A stretch of DNA of 64,000 nucleotides, from NCBI GenBank assembly GCA_016711925.1, contig JADJSA010000001.1:930001-994000 (forward strand), in the 5' to 3' direction. Position 1 is the stretch's first letter. Every line of letters begins with the position of its first letter. The notes beneath the pieces are model-generated. The model searched no databases. It was not told the DNA's origin and saw nothing but the letters and a program-made list of their open reading frames with translations. The DNA is from Candidatus Methylophosphatis haderslevensis. GTDB taxonomy: Bacteria; Pseudomonadota; Gammaproteobacteria; Burkholderiales; Rhodocyclaceae. Shown piece by piece: positions 53,990-62,179 of this stretch. The position numbers and the translations under genes were made by a program.

Positions 53990-55786
53990 TCAGAATTGCT
54001 CTTCGCTCAGCGCCAGTGCGCCTGGCGCGCCGTTGACGACGGTATACGCCAGCCCGCCAGCCTGCGACAGCACATGGTCGGCATAGAAGCGCGCGGTGAC
54101 GATCTTCGCCTGCAGGAAGGTGGCCTCGCCCTCGCCTGTGACCAGATGACGCTGTGCCGCCAGTGCGGCGCGTGCCATCTGCCAGCCGCCGGCGACGATG
54201 CCGAACAGCTTGAGCATCGGCACCGCGCCGACCGAAGCCGATCTTGCATCACTGGCAAAAGTCGCGACGATCGCATCGACGGCCTGCGAGAGCGCCTGCG
54301 CGCCGCCGGACAACGCCCGGCGTATCGCCGCGAAATCGTCGCCCGCCTGTTCGGCGAGTTGGCCGTCGAGCCCCTGCATCAGGCCGATCACCGCGCGTAT
54401 GGTCGCGCCGCCGTCGCGGGCGATCTTGCGCCCGATCAGGTCGTTGGCCTGGATGCCGGTCGTGCCCTCGTAGATGGTGGTGATCCGCGCATCGCGCAGA
54501 TGCTGCGCCGCGCCGGTTTCCTCGATGAAACCCATGCCACCGTGCACCTGCACGCCGAGCGACGAGACATCCTGCGCCATCTCGGTGCTCCAGCCTTTGA
54601 CGATCGGAATCATCAGTTCGGCGAAGGCCTGGCTGCGCTTGCGTTCGCCAGCGTCGGGGTGACAGCGCGCGGCATCGAGCGCGGCGGCCGTGACGTAAGC
54701 GACCGCGCGCATCGCCTCGGTCTGCGACTTCATCATCATCAGCATCCGGCGCACATCGGGGTGATGGATGATGGTGACCTTCGCGCCGGTCCGGCTGCCG
54801 ATTTCCGGCCCTTGCACCCGCTCTTTGGCATAGTTGAGCGCATGCTGATAGGCGCGTTCGGCCAGCGCCACACCTTCGAGACCGACGGCATAGCGGGCGG
54901 CGTTCATCATGATGAACATGTAGCCAAGGCCCTGATTCTCCTCGCCGCACAGGTAACCGACCGCGCCGCCGCCATCGCCGTAGGCCATGACGCAGGTCGG
55001 GCTGGCATGGATGCCCAGCTTGTGCTCGACCGAGACGCAACGCACATCGTTGCGTGCGCCCAGGCTGCCATCAGGATTAACCAGGAACTTGGGCACGATG
55101 AACAGCGACAGCCCCTTGACGCCCTCGGGCGCATTGGGCGTGCGGGCCAGCACGAGATGGACGATGTTGTCCGTCATGTCGTGTTCGCCGTAGGTGATGA
55201 AGATCTTCTGCCCGAAGACGCGGAACGACCCGTCCGCCTGCGGCTCGGCACGCGTGCGTACCGCGGCGAGGTCGCTGCCGGCCTGCGGCTCGGTCAGGTT
55301 CATGGTGCCGGTCCATTCGCCGCTCACCATCTTGGGCAGGAAGGCGGCCTTCAGCTCGGCAGATCCGCACAGCGTCAGCGCCTCGATCGCACCGGTGGTC
55401 AGCAGCGGGCACAGCGAGAACGACACGTTGGCCGACTTCCACATCTCCTGCACCGCGGCGACGACAAGCTTTGGCATTCCTTGACCACCGAAATCGGCTT
55501 CGCAGCCGATCCCGTTCCAGCCGTTGCCGGCGAACTGCTGGTACGCATGGGCAAATCCCGCCGGCATGGTGACCACGTCGCCGTCGAGGCGCACGCCTTC
55601 CTGGTCGCCGCTGCGGTTGAGCGGGGACAGCACTTCGCCGGCAAAACGGGCGGCCTCGTCGAGAATCGCCTCGACCGTATCCGGCGTCGCGTCCTCGCAA
55701 CCCGGCAAGCGCGCCAGTTGTTCCAGTCCGGCGAGTTCCAGAAGTACAAACTGCATATCGCGCAGCGGTGCGGCATAGTGGGTCAT
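53990..55786 (-). CDS. Acyl-CoA dehydrogenase (long form with C-terminal extension)
   Basis: This 598-residue flavoprotein oxidises acyl-CoA to enoyl-CoA and passes electrons to ETF. FAD/substrate motifs include MNLTEPQAGSDLAAVRT and KIFITYGEHDMTDNIVHLVLAR, and QVHGGMGFIEETGAAQHLRDARITTIYEGTTGIQANDL follows. The extra C-terminal domain (about 460-598) fits the PF12806-type long family of proteobacteria. It lies in the same strand as etfA and etfB, with a CbiM-like gene between. Confidence 0.94.
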   Translation of the reverse strand: MTHYAAPLRDMQFVLLELAGLEQLARLPGCEDATPDTVEAILDEAARFAGEVLSPLNRSGDQEGVRLDGDVVTMPAGFAHAYQQFAGNGWNGIGCEADFGGQGMPKLVVAAVQEMWKSANVSFSLCPLLTTGAIEALTLCGSAELKAAFLPKMVSGEWTGTMNLTEPQAGSDLAAVRTRAEPQADGSFRVFGQKIFITYGEHDMTDNIVHLVLARTPNAPEGVKGLSLFIVPKFLVNPDGSLGARNDVRCVSVEHKLGIHASPTCVMAYGDGGGAVGYLCGEENQGLGYMFIMMNAARYAVGLEGVALAERAYQHALNYAKERVQGPEIGSRTGAKVTIIHHPDVRRMLMMMKSQTEAMRAVAYVTAAALDAARCHPDAGERKRSQAFAELMIPIVKGWSTEMAQDVSSLGVQVHGGMGFIEETGAAQHLRDARITTIYEGTTGIQANDLIGRKIARDGGATIRAVIGLMQGLDGQLAEQAGDDFAAIRRALSGGAQALSQAVDAIVATFASDARSASVGAVPMLKLFGIVAGGWQMARAALAAQRHLVTGEGEATFLQAKIVTARFYADHVLSQAGGLAYTVVNGAPGALALSEEQF

Positions 55787-55826
55787 TGGAGTCTCCGTTG
55801 ATTGGCCAGGATCGGACCCGGCTTGT

Positions 55827-56492
55827 CTACTTGTTCAGCAGGTAGCGACTATCGTCGAAGGTCGCCACCCATTCGGGTTTGTAGATCACCATCAGGGTCA
55901 TTGCCATGCCGGACAGCCAGCCTTCCGAAAAGCACAGCAGCAGCATGTAGGGCAGATACTGGCTGAACAGGTACTCGGCCGGGTAGACGCCCGCCGCCAG
56001 CATCACCGCGATCGACGTCATGCCCATGGTCATCACCACCGCCGACGCGCCGAGGAAGGCGGCGACGAACAGATAGACGAACAAGTGGTTGGGCAGGCGC
56101 CGCTCGGAAAAACGCAGGATCGCATGGCTGGTGAGCACCGGGACGACGATCATCACCAGCGCATTCAGCGCGTACGCGCTCCAGCCCGCCGCGCCATTGA
56201 ACGTGGCGGCAGCCAGCACGACCGACAGTCCGACGATCGCCAGTTGCGGGCCGAACGCCAGCGTCATCACCGTGGCACCGACCAGGTGGAAATCCAGGCC
56301 GGGCTGGACGCCGGCCTTCATGCTCCACAGCAGCATCAGCGTCACGATCATCGCCAGCCAGACGTGCAGTTGCGACGATTCGCCGAGCCGCTTCCATGGC
56401 GCCCGCCGAACCGCCCAGCCGAACATGGCAAGCCATGGCAGCAGCGCCACCGCATACCACGATCCGGGGAACAGTTCGGACGGGAAATTCAC
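55827..56492 (-). CDS. CbiM-like energy-coupling factor permease
   Basis: This 221-residue integral membrane protein (GTG at 56492, MNFPSELFPGSWY) has about six hydrophobic segments and resembles CbiM-type permeases of betaproteobacteria, with LNALVMIVVPVLTSHAI and MTMGMTSIAVMLAAGVYPAEYLFSQYL. Cobalt or nickel uptake is usual for such proteins; no partner ATPase or CbiN is present here. It lies between etfA and the acyl-CoA dehydrogenase gene, with an unusual placement in this operon. Confidence 0.7.
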   Translation of the reverse strand: MNFPSELFPGSWYAVALLPWLAMFGWAVRRAPWKRLGESSQLHVWLAMIVTLMLLWSMKAGVQPGLDFHLVGATVMTLAFGPQLAIVGLSVVLAAATFNGAAGWSAYALNALVMIVVPVLTSHAILRFSERRLPNHLFVYLFVAAFLGASAVVMTMGMTSIAVMLAAGVYPAEYLFSQYLPYMLLLCFSEGWLSGMAMTLMVIYKPEWVATFDDSRYLLNK

Positions 56493-56496
56493 GCAC

Positions 56497-57429
56497 TCAG
56501 CCCAGTTCCGCCACCAGTTGCGGCACCACCTCGAACAAATCCCCGACCAGGCCATAGTCGGCCACCTGGAAGATCGGCGCCTCGGCATCCTTGTTGATCG
56601 CCACGATCACCTTGGAATCCTTCATGCCGGCCAGGTGCTGGATCGCACCCGAGATGCCGATCGCAAGATAGAGCTGCGGCGCCACCACCTTGCCGGTCTG
56701 GCCGACCTGGTAGTCGTTGGGCGCGAAACCGGCATCGACCGCGGCACGCGAGGCGCCCATTGCCGCGCCTAGCTTGTCTGCCAGCGGCTCGAGCACCTTG
56801 TGGTAGTTCTCGCTGTTGCCCAGGCCCCGGCCGCCGGAGACGATGATCTTCGCCGCAGCGAGTTCCGGACGCGCCGACACGGTGAGTTCGCGTCCGACCA
56901 GATCGGTCGTGGCGCCCAGCGGCGGAACCGCGATCGCCGCGACCGACGCGCTGCCGCCGTCGCCCGCCGCATCGAACCCGGTGGTGCGCACAGTGATCAC
57001 CTTGACCGCGTCGGACGACTTGACCGTGGCCAGCGCGTTGCCGGCGTAGATCGGGCGCACGAAGGTATCCGGCGCCTCGACGGCAACGATGTCGGAAATC
57101 TGCGCAACGTCGAGCAGCGCCGCGACCCGCGGCAGGAAATTCTTGCCGAAGGTGGTGGCCGGCGCGACGATGTGGCTGTAACCCGCGGCCATCGAGACAA
57201 CCAGGGCGGCGACGCTCTCGGCGGTATGTGCGGCCAGTTGCGGGTCGTCGGCGAGCTTCACGCCGGCCACGCCGTCGAGGGCCGCGGCGGCCTGCGCCAC
57301 GGCCGCGCAGCCGTGGCCGGCAACCAGCATGTGGATGTCGCCGCCGAGCTTCTTGGCGGCGCTCAGGGTGTTGCGGGTGGACGCCTTGAGTACGGCGTCG
57401 TCATGTTCTGCAATGACCAGGATCGGCAT
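56497..57429 (-). CDS. etfA: Electron transfer flavoprotein, alpha subunit
   Basis: This 310-residue subunit binds FAD. The C-terminal FAD-binding signature is visible as VSGGRGLGNSENYHKVLEPLADKLGAAMGASRAAVDAGFAPNDYQVGQTGKVVAPQLYLAIGISGAIQHLAGM. Start at ATG 57429 (MPILVIAEHDDAV). It accepts electrons from acyl-CoA dehydrogenases and delivers them to the quinone pool. Confidence 0.97.
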   Translation of the reverse strand: MPILVIAEHDDAVLKASTRNTLSAAKKLGGDIHMLVAGHGCAAVAQAAAALDGVAGVKLADDPQLAAHTAESVAALVVSMAAGYSHIVAPATTFGKNFLPRVAALLDVAQISDIVAVEAPDTFVRPIYAGNALATVKSSDAVKVITVRTTGFDAAGDGGSASVAAIAVPPLGATTDLVGRELTVSARPELAAAKIIVSGGRGLGNSENYHKVLEPLADKLGAAMGASRAAVDAGFAPNDYQVGQTGKVVAPQLYLAIGISGAIQHLAGMKDSKVIVAINKDAEAPIFQVADYGLVGDLFEVVPQLVAELG

Positions 57430-57466
57430 CAGAATATCTCCGGGAACGATTTGACGGAATCGGCGC

Positions 57467-58219
57467 TCACGCAATCACCTTGGCTTCGTTGCGCAGCTTG
57501 GCGACCAGTTGCTGCACGTCGGCCACCCGCTCGCCGGCCTGGCGCTTGGCCGGTTCGGCAACCTTCAGCGTGGTCAACCGCGGCGTCACGTCGACTCCCA
57601 GATCGGCCGGCTTCACGGTCTCGAGCGGCTTCTTCTTGGCCTTCATGATGTTGGGCAGCGTCGCGTAACGCGGTTCGTTGAGCCGCAGGTCGCCGGTAAC
57701 CACGGCCGGCAGCGAGACTTTCAGGGTTTCCAGGCCGCCGTCGACTTCCCGCGTGACCGTGGCCTTGCCGTCGGCAACCACAACCTTCGAGGCGAAGGTG
57801 GCCTGCCCCCAGCCAAGCAGCGCGGCGAGCATCTGGCCGGTCTGGTTGGCGTCGTCGTCGATGGCCTGCTTGCCGCAGATGACGAGCTGCGGCGATTCCT
57901 TGTCGCACAGCGCCTTGAGCAGCTTGGCCACCGCCAGCGGCTGCAACTCGACATCGCTTTCCACCAGAATCGCGCGATCGGCACCGAGCGCCAGCGCGGT
58001 ACGCAAGGTTTCCTGGCAGGCGGCCACACCGCACGATACGGCCACCACTTCCTTGGCCACACCCGCTTCCTTCAGACGAATCGCCTCTTCCACCGCAATC
58101 TCGTCGAATGGGTTCATCGACATCTTGACATTGGCAAGATCGACGCCCGAACCATCGGCCTTCACGCGCGCCTTGACGTTGTAGTCGATCACCCGCTTGA
58201 CCGGGACAAGAACTTTCAC
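57467..58219 (-). CDS. etfB: Electron transfer flavoprotein, beta subunit
   Basis: This 250-residue subunit starts at GTG 58219 (VKVLVPVKRVIDYNVKARV) behind aaggaga. The AMP/ETF signature is present: KMSMNPFDEIAVEEAIRLKEAG, ICGKQAIDDDANQTGQ and VDGGLETLKVSLPAVVTGDLRLNEPRYATLPNIMKAKKKPL. It forms the ETF dimer with the next gene, etfA. A strong palindrome lies 54 bp upstream. Confidence 0.97.
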   Translation of the reverse strand: MKVLVPVKRVIDYNVKARVKADGSGVDLANVKMSMNPFDEIAVEEAIRLKEAGVAKEVVAVSCGVAACQETLRTALALGADRAILVESDVELQPLAVAKLLKALCDKESPQLVICGKQAIDDDANQTGQMLAALLGWGQATFASKVVVADGKATVTREVDGGLETLKVSLPAVVTGDLRLNEPRYATLPNIMKAKKKPLETVKPADLGVDVTPRLTTLKVAEPAKRQAGERVADVQQLVAKLRNEAKVIA

Positions 58220-58272
58220 CTGGCTCTCCTTCGATGTGGATTGACACACCGGGCAGTCTCCCACAGAATGCC

Positions 58273-58309
58273 CATACGCTACCGTACTGAGTCAATACGG
58301 TAGCGTATG
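58273..58309. promoter_or_regulatory. Operator palindrome between etfB and the TetR gene
   Basis: catacgctaccgta (58273-58286) and tacggtagcgtatg (58296-58309) form a perfect inverted repeat with 14-bp arms around a 9-bp spacer. It lies between two divergent genes: etfB (start 58219) and the TetR regulator (start 58381). The most likely ligand is the TetR protein. Confidence 0.8.
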
Positions 58310-58380
58310 GCCGCGGGGCTTGTCAAGTGCCGGCGACAGGCCTCGCCAAGCGCCCGCCCACCCGACATGATAGGTCAACT

Positions 58381-58956
58381 ATGCCGCGCGCCGAAACACC
58401 TGCAGCCAGAACCGCCCTCGACCGCGATGCCTGGATCGAGGCGGCCATCGGCACGCTGGCCGAGCACGGGGTGGCCGGCGTGCGGGTCGAGAGCCTGGCC
58501 AAGTCGCTCGGCGTGACCAAGGGCAGCTTTTACTGGCACTTTCGCGACCGGCCCGACCTGCTCGCCGCGGTGCTCGAATTCTGGAAACAGGGGCGCATCG
58601 GCGACATCGTCAAGCAAAGCCGCTGCGAACCGGGGCAGGAACGCGAACAGCTCAACCACCTGCTTGCCGTCTACAGCGCCAGCCGCAACCGCAAGGGTAT
58701 CCGCATCGAGCTGGCGATCCGCGACTGGGCGCGGCGCGACCCGCAGGCCGCCGCGGTGGTCGAGGAAGTCGACGCGGTGCGCTTCGGCTGCGCCCGCCGC
58801 CTGTTCGTTGCCCGCGGCATGTCGGAACAGGAAGCCGCCACCCGCAGCATCCTGCTCTACGCCTACGTCTTCGGCCAGAGCCTGATGGATTGCGACCGCT
58901 TCGAGACCGACCTGCCGCGCGCCCGCAGCGACATCTTCGCCTTGATCAGCGGCTAG
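58381..58956 (+). CDS. TetR-family transcriptional regulator
   Basis: This 191-residue regulator has an N-terminal TetR helix-turn-helix (WIEAAIGTLAEHGVAGVRVESLAKSLGVTKGSFYWHFRDRPDLLAAVL). The C-terminal ligand-binding half has RRDPQAAAVVEEVD and SILLYAYVFGQSLMD. Given its position against etfB and the fatty-acid genes, it probably senses an acyl-CoA and represses the ETF/acyl-CoA dehydrogenase unit via the palindrome. Confidence 0.9.
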   Translation: MPRAETPAARTALDRDAWIEAAIGTLAEHGVAGVRVESLAKSLGVTKGSFYWHFRDRPDLLAAVLEFWKQGRIGDIVKQSRCEPGQEREQLNHLLAVYSASRNRKGIRIELAIRDWARRDPQAAAVVEEVDAVRFGCARRLFVARGMSEQEAATRSILLYAYVFGQSLMDCDRFETDLPRARSDIFALISG

Positions 58957-59006
58957 CCGCGCAGCCGCGCGCGGCTAGCCGGCGCCGCGCACCTGCCCTG
59001 CAACCC

Positions 59007-59027
59007 GCATGGAATGGCGCTCTGCAG
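59007..59027 (+). repeat. Dispersed repeat, left copy
   Basis: The last 20 bases of this 21-bp block, catggaatggcgctctgcag, match the inverted copy at 60554-60574 at 19 of 20 positions. Together they bracket the nucleotidyltransferase gene 59317-60342. The flanking stretch caacccgcatgg is also seen near 63894 as gaacccgcatgg. Confidence 0.65.
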
Positions 59028-59282
59028 CCACCCTGACCGGAGAGGTCCATTCCATGCGCAAAGCAGGCATTGGAGTCCTTGAACGGACCCGCGCGACCGG
59101 ATTCAAAGTGCCACTCTGACTGACGAGTTGGCTGGGGTAAGTTGCGCGAGCATTCGAGCCCCGATTCATGGCGCAGCGCCGAATATGGTCGCAGGAGTTT
59201 GCCAGCAGTCGTCGAAGCGATTCGCGCCCGTTGCACCTCAGAAATCGCCAGGCAACCGGGTAGACACTGTCGCGGGCTATAC

Positions 59283-59313
59283 TTACCCCATAAATGCACA
59301 ATATATGGGGTAA
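59283..59313 (+). promoter_or_regulatory. Operator-like palindrome before the NTase gene
   Basis: ttaccccata (59283-59292) and tatggggtaa (59304-59313) are inverted arms of 10 bp around an 11-bp spacer. It ends 4 bp before the ATG at 59317 and overlaps the ribosome-binding region, so it could bind an autoregulator or shape the 5' end of the message. Confidence 0.7.
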
Positions 59314-59316
59314 CCG

Positions 59317-60342
59317 ATGCCAGGCCGACTGTTCCGAACGCACGAACTGGCGTTTCGCACTCAATACGCCGAACTGAAGGAACGCGTCATGGCGGCCGGA
59401 TCCCTCCTGCCTGGCACACCGGGATCGCTGGCCCTGCGCTCGGGCACCGGCCACTCTTATTGGTATCGCGTGTTCTATTCGGTCCCTGGGAAAGTTTCCG
59501 AGACCCTGGTCTGCAAGCAAGACGATGAACCGGCCCTGGCCGCAATGCGCGAACAGATCGAGTTTCACGGATGGGTGGCACGGCAAGTCAGCTTCTTGCG
59601 CAAACTGGGCTTCCAGATCGCAGACAAGCTGACGGCGCGCGTACTCGTCGAGTTGCACAATCGCAGCGTCCTCAACCCGGACCTCGCGCTGGTCGGCACG
59701 CTCGCCTACATGGCCTGGTCGAACGAATTGGGCGCCATCGCCGCAAGCGCTCGAACGCTGGATGTGGACCTTGCACGCAGGCAAACGCTCAAGCTGGCGA
59801 GCCCCCTGTCGCTTCTGGAAACCGTGCAGGCGACCAACTTGCCTTTCAGCGCGGTCCCGGGGCTACCGTCAACGGCGCCCTCGACGTCGATCAAGCTGCC
59901 GGGAGTCCAAGGTCTGCGCGTCGACATCCTGGCTCCCGGCAAAACACTGGGAGCAGTCATGCGCCTGCCGGAACTCGACTGGGCCGCTCAGTCCGTGCCA
60001 TTTTACGATTATCTTCTCGAAGAACTGCACCCCGGCGCGTTGCTTGCCGGCGGGCACTGTGTACCAATCAGGCTGCCCCAGGCGGCACGCTTGGCCTGGC
60101 ACAAGCTTTACGCCAGCACACAGCGCAAGGGCTTCCCGGAAAAGGCCAGCAAAGACCGGCAACAGGCGCTCGTGCTGGGCGCTCTTGTGGCCGAGAGCGA
60201 ACCCCATCTACTGACAGAAGCCTTCAAACAGGCGCCATCCCGGATGACCAACCCTATCCGAACCCTTGCCAAGTCTCTCATGACCCATGCAGGCGCGCAT
60301 CCGGAACTGATGGAGATACTCGGAACTTGCCTGGCCAGATGA
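59317..60342 (+). CDS. GSU2403-type nucleotidyltransferase-fold protein
   Basis: This 341-residue protein has a nucleotidyltransferase fold of the NTP_transf_8/GSU2403 type: VGTLAYMAWSNELGAIAASARTLDVDLAR near residue 128, with the DVD acidic pair as metal ligands. An N-terminal region resembling a helical WYRVFYS block (about 48) and a C-terminal helical domain are present. The function is unknown; some homologues belong to defence or toxin-antitoxin-like loci. No partner gene is adjacent. It is bracketed by inverted repeats and preceded by a palindrome. Confidence 0.75.
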   Translation: MPGRLFRTHELAFRTQYAELKERVMAAGSLLPGTPGSLALRSGTGHSYWYRVFYSVPGKVSETLVCKQDDEPALAAMREQIEFHGWVARQVSFLRKLGFQIADKLTARVLVELHNRSVLNPDLALVGTLAYMAWSNELGAIAASARTLDVDLARRQTLKLASPLSLLETVQATNLPFSAVPGLPSTAPSTSIKLPGVQGLRVDILAPGKTLGAVMRLPELDWAAQSVPFYDYLLEELHPGALLAGGHCVPIRLPQAARLAWHKLYASTQRKGFPEKASKDRQQALVLGALVAESEPHLLTEAFKQAPSRMTNPIRTLAKSLMTHAGAHPELMEILGTCLAR

Positions 60343-60553
60343 TGCGCGGTCGAGCGATCTGCAGCACGGACTGGCGCCATTGCCGTCGGCAAAAATTCGC
60401 GCATGCTGGAATTTCGTTTCCGATGCACCCCTGCAAGCACGCTTACAAATCCTGGCGCCGCTTTTCCGCGCCGGGGGGAGCAACGCGGCGCCACGCCCCC
60501 CGCCCCGCGCGGCCCCTTTCCACGCCACCCTGCCACGCCCTGCCACGCCCTGC
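60343..60553. other. Gene-free GC-rich stretch
   Basis: No gene is supported between the nucleotidyltransferase and tatD. The region has homopolymer-like C/G runs and the tandem motif tgccacgccc near 60531-60550. It leads directly into the inverted repeat copy at 60554. Confidence 0.4.
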
Positions 60554-60574
60554 CTGCAGAGCGCCATTTCATGC
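60554..60574 (-). repeat. Dispersed repeat, right (inverted) copy
   Basis: On the minus strand this 21-bp block reads gcatgaaatggcgctctgca plus a final g and differs from the left copy by one base. It overlaps the stop codon of tatD (60569-60571), so the repeat begins within the gene end. Confidence 0.65.
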
Positions 60575-61354
60575 AGCTTCCAGGCCGGCGGCCAGTTGCG
60601 GCAGCACGGCCGCGGCGTTGGCGGTCGTTGCCTGCGCGAGCGCTTCGAGCGGCAGACCGCGCAGGCGCGCGAGTTCGGCGGCGATGCGCGGCAGGTTGAC
60701 CGGATCGTTCCGGCCGCGCGGCGCGAACGACGGCGGAATATCCGGCCCGTCGGTCTCCAGCACGATTGCATCGAGCGGCAGGCTGGCCGCGTGGTCGCGG
60801 ATGCGCAGCGCGCGCGGATAGGTCAGCGCGCCGCCGAAGCCGAGCTTGAAGCCGAGACGGATGAAGGCATCGGCCTGCTGCCGGCTGCCGTTGAACGCAT
60901 GCGCGATGCCGCCTGGCACCGCGATCCGCCGCAACTGCTTGAGCACCGCATCCTGCGCGCGGCGGATGTGCAGCAGCACCGGCAGGGCGTACTTTTGCGC
61001 GAGCTTGAGCTGCTCGGCGAAGAACCACCCCTGCCGCTGTGCATCGAAACCGTCGACGAAGAAATCGAGCCCGATCTCGCCCACCGCGATCGCCTGCCCG
61101 CGCGCAAGCAGCGCATCGAGTTCCGCGATGTCGCTCTCGAACGCCCGATCGACGTACATCGGGTGAATGCCCAGTGCATGGCGGCAGCCGGAGTAGCGCG
61201 AATCGAGTTCGGCGACGATGGCAAAATTCTCCCGGCCGACCGCCGGCACCACGATCTGCGCGACCCCTGCTTCCCGCGCCGCGAGCACCACCGCATCGCG
61301 ATCAACCGCGTATTCCGCAGCGTCTAGATGGCAGTGGGTATCGACGAATTGCAT
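60569..61354 (-). CDS. TatD-family metal-dependent hydrolase
   Basis: This 261-residue TIM-barrel hydrolase has DTHCHLDAAEY (metal ligands HxH), GEIGLDFF (Glu), LPVLLHIRRAQD (His), HAFNGSRQQADAF and VLETDGPDIPP (Asp). Family members act as 3'-exonucleases or D-aminoacyl/DNA hydrolases. The start at ATG 61354 (MQFVDTHCHL) agrees with homologues. Confidence 0.93.
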   Translation of the reverse strand: MQFVDTHCHLDAAEYAVDRDAVVLAAREAGVAQIVVPAVGRENFAIVAELDSRYSGCRHALGIHPMYVDRAFESDIAELDALLARGQAIAVGEIGLDFFVDGFDAQRQGWFFAEQLKLAQKYALPVLLHIRRAQDAVLKQLRRIAVPGGIAHAFNGSRQQADAFIRLGFKLGFGGALTYPRALRIRDHAASLPLDAIVLETDGPDIPPSFAPRGRNDPVNLPRIAAELARLRGLPLEALAQATTANAAAVLPQLAAGLEAA

Positions 61355-61379
61355 CGCCGCGCGACCCGCTGCCGCGCCG

Positions 61380-62171
61380 CTACCGGGTCGTGCGCCGATT
61401 GATGAAGGCGTCGATCCCTTGCATGGCATCCTCGTTCATCATGTTGCAGGCCATGGTTTCGCTGGCAAGCTGGTAGGCCGCCTCGACGCCCATTTCCACC
61501 TGACGATAGAACAGGCGCTTGCCGGCAGCCACGGCGGCCGGCGACTTGGCGGCGATCGAGCGGGCCAGCGCATCGACCGCGCCGTCCAGTTCGGGCGCCG
61601 GGACGATGCGATTGAGCAGCCCGTGCGCCAACGCGGTCGGCGCATCGATGAAATCGCCTGTCATCAGCATCTCGAACGCCTTCTTGCGCGTGAGGTTGCG
61701 CACCAGCGCGACCGACGGCGTGCCGCAGAACAGGCCGAGGTTGATCCCCGACACTGCGAACCGCGTGTCATCGGCGGCGATCGCCAGATCGCACGTCGCG
61801 ACAAGCTGACAACCGGCCGCGGTGGCGATGCCATGGACGCGCGCGATCACCGGCTGCGGCAGCGCGGCAAGCCCGAGCATCACCCGGCTGCACTGCCGGA
61901 AGAGCGAACGCTGGAAGTCGATATCCGCTTCTCCGCGCATTTCGCGCAGGTCGTGCCCGGCACAGAACACCTTGCCGGCGCCGCCGATCACCACCACGCG
62001 CAGCGACGAATCGCTGCCGATCGAGTCGATCGCCGCCTGCAGTTGGCCGAGCAGGTCGACCGACAGGGCGTTGAACTGCAGCGGCCGGTTGAGCGTGAGC
62101 CGGGCGATGCCATCGCGATCTTCGCGCAGCAGCAGCGGCTGCGCGGTGGACTCTTTCACCTTATCGTCCAT
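61380..62171 (-). CDS. Enoyl-CoA hydratase/isomerase
   Basis: This 263-residue crotonase-fold protein hydrates enoyl-CoA esters. The oxyanion region VFCAGHDLREM and the VHGIATAAGCQLVATCDLAIAADD block are present. Only one of the two usual catalytic glutamates is obvious (in GLFCGTPS the Glu is replaced), so an alternative activity is possible. It lies 8 bp after the acyl-CoA synthetase on the same strand. Confidence 0.88.
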   Translation of the reverse strand: MDDKVKESTAQPLLLREDRDGIARLTLNRPLQFNALSVDLLGQLQAAIDSIGSDSSLRVVVIGGAGKVFCAGHDLREMRGEADIDFQRSLFRQCSRVMLGLAALPQPVIARVHGIATAAGCQLVATCDLAIAADDTRFAVSGINLGLFCGTPSVALVRNLTRKKAFEMLMTGDFIDAPTALAHGLLNRIVPAPELDGAVDALARSIAAKSPAAVAAGKRLFYRQVEMGVEAAYQLASETMACNMMNEDAMQGIDAFINRRTTR

Positions 62172-62179
62172 GATTGCGC

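Larger units (their letters stand above)
58957..59316. other. Intergenic region with repeat copy and promoter of the NTase gene
   Basis: No substantial gene is supported in these 360 bp. It contains a repeat (59007-59027), a possible 21-codon frame at 59054 (atgcgcaaagcaggcattgg) without clear coding signal, and a palindrome at 59283-59313 just before the nucleotidyltransferase gene. A half copy, ggggtaa, occurs at 59134. Confidence 0.45.

Noticed and set aside
55827..56588. Longer CbiM-like product starting upstream of GTG 56492
   Set aside because: The extra residues overlap etfA and are basic/tryptophan-rich shadow sequence, not a signal peptide.
59317..60342. Toxin-antitoxin pair
   Set aside because: No antitoxin-like second gene is found on either side; only the single NTase gene and a palindrome are seen.
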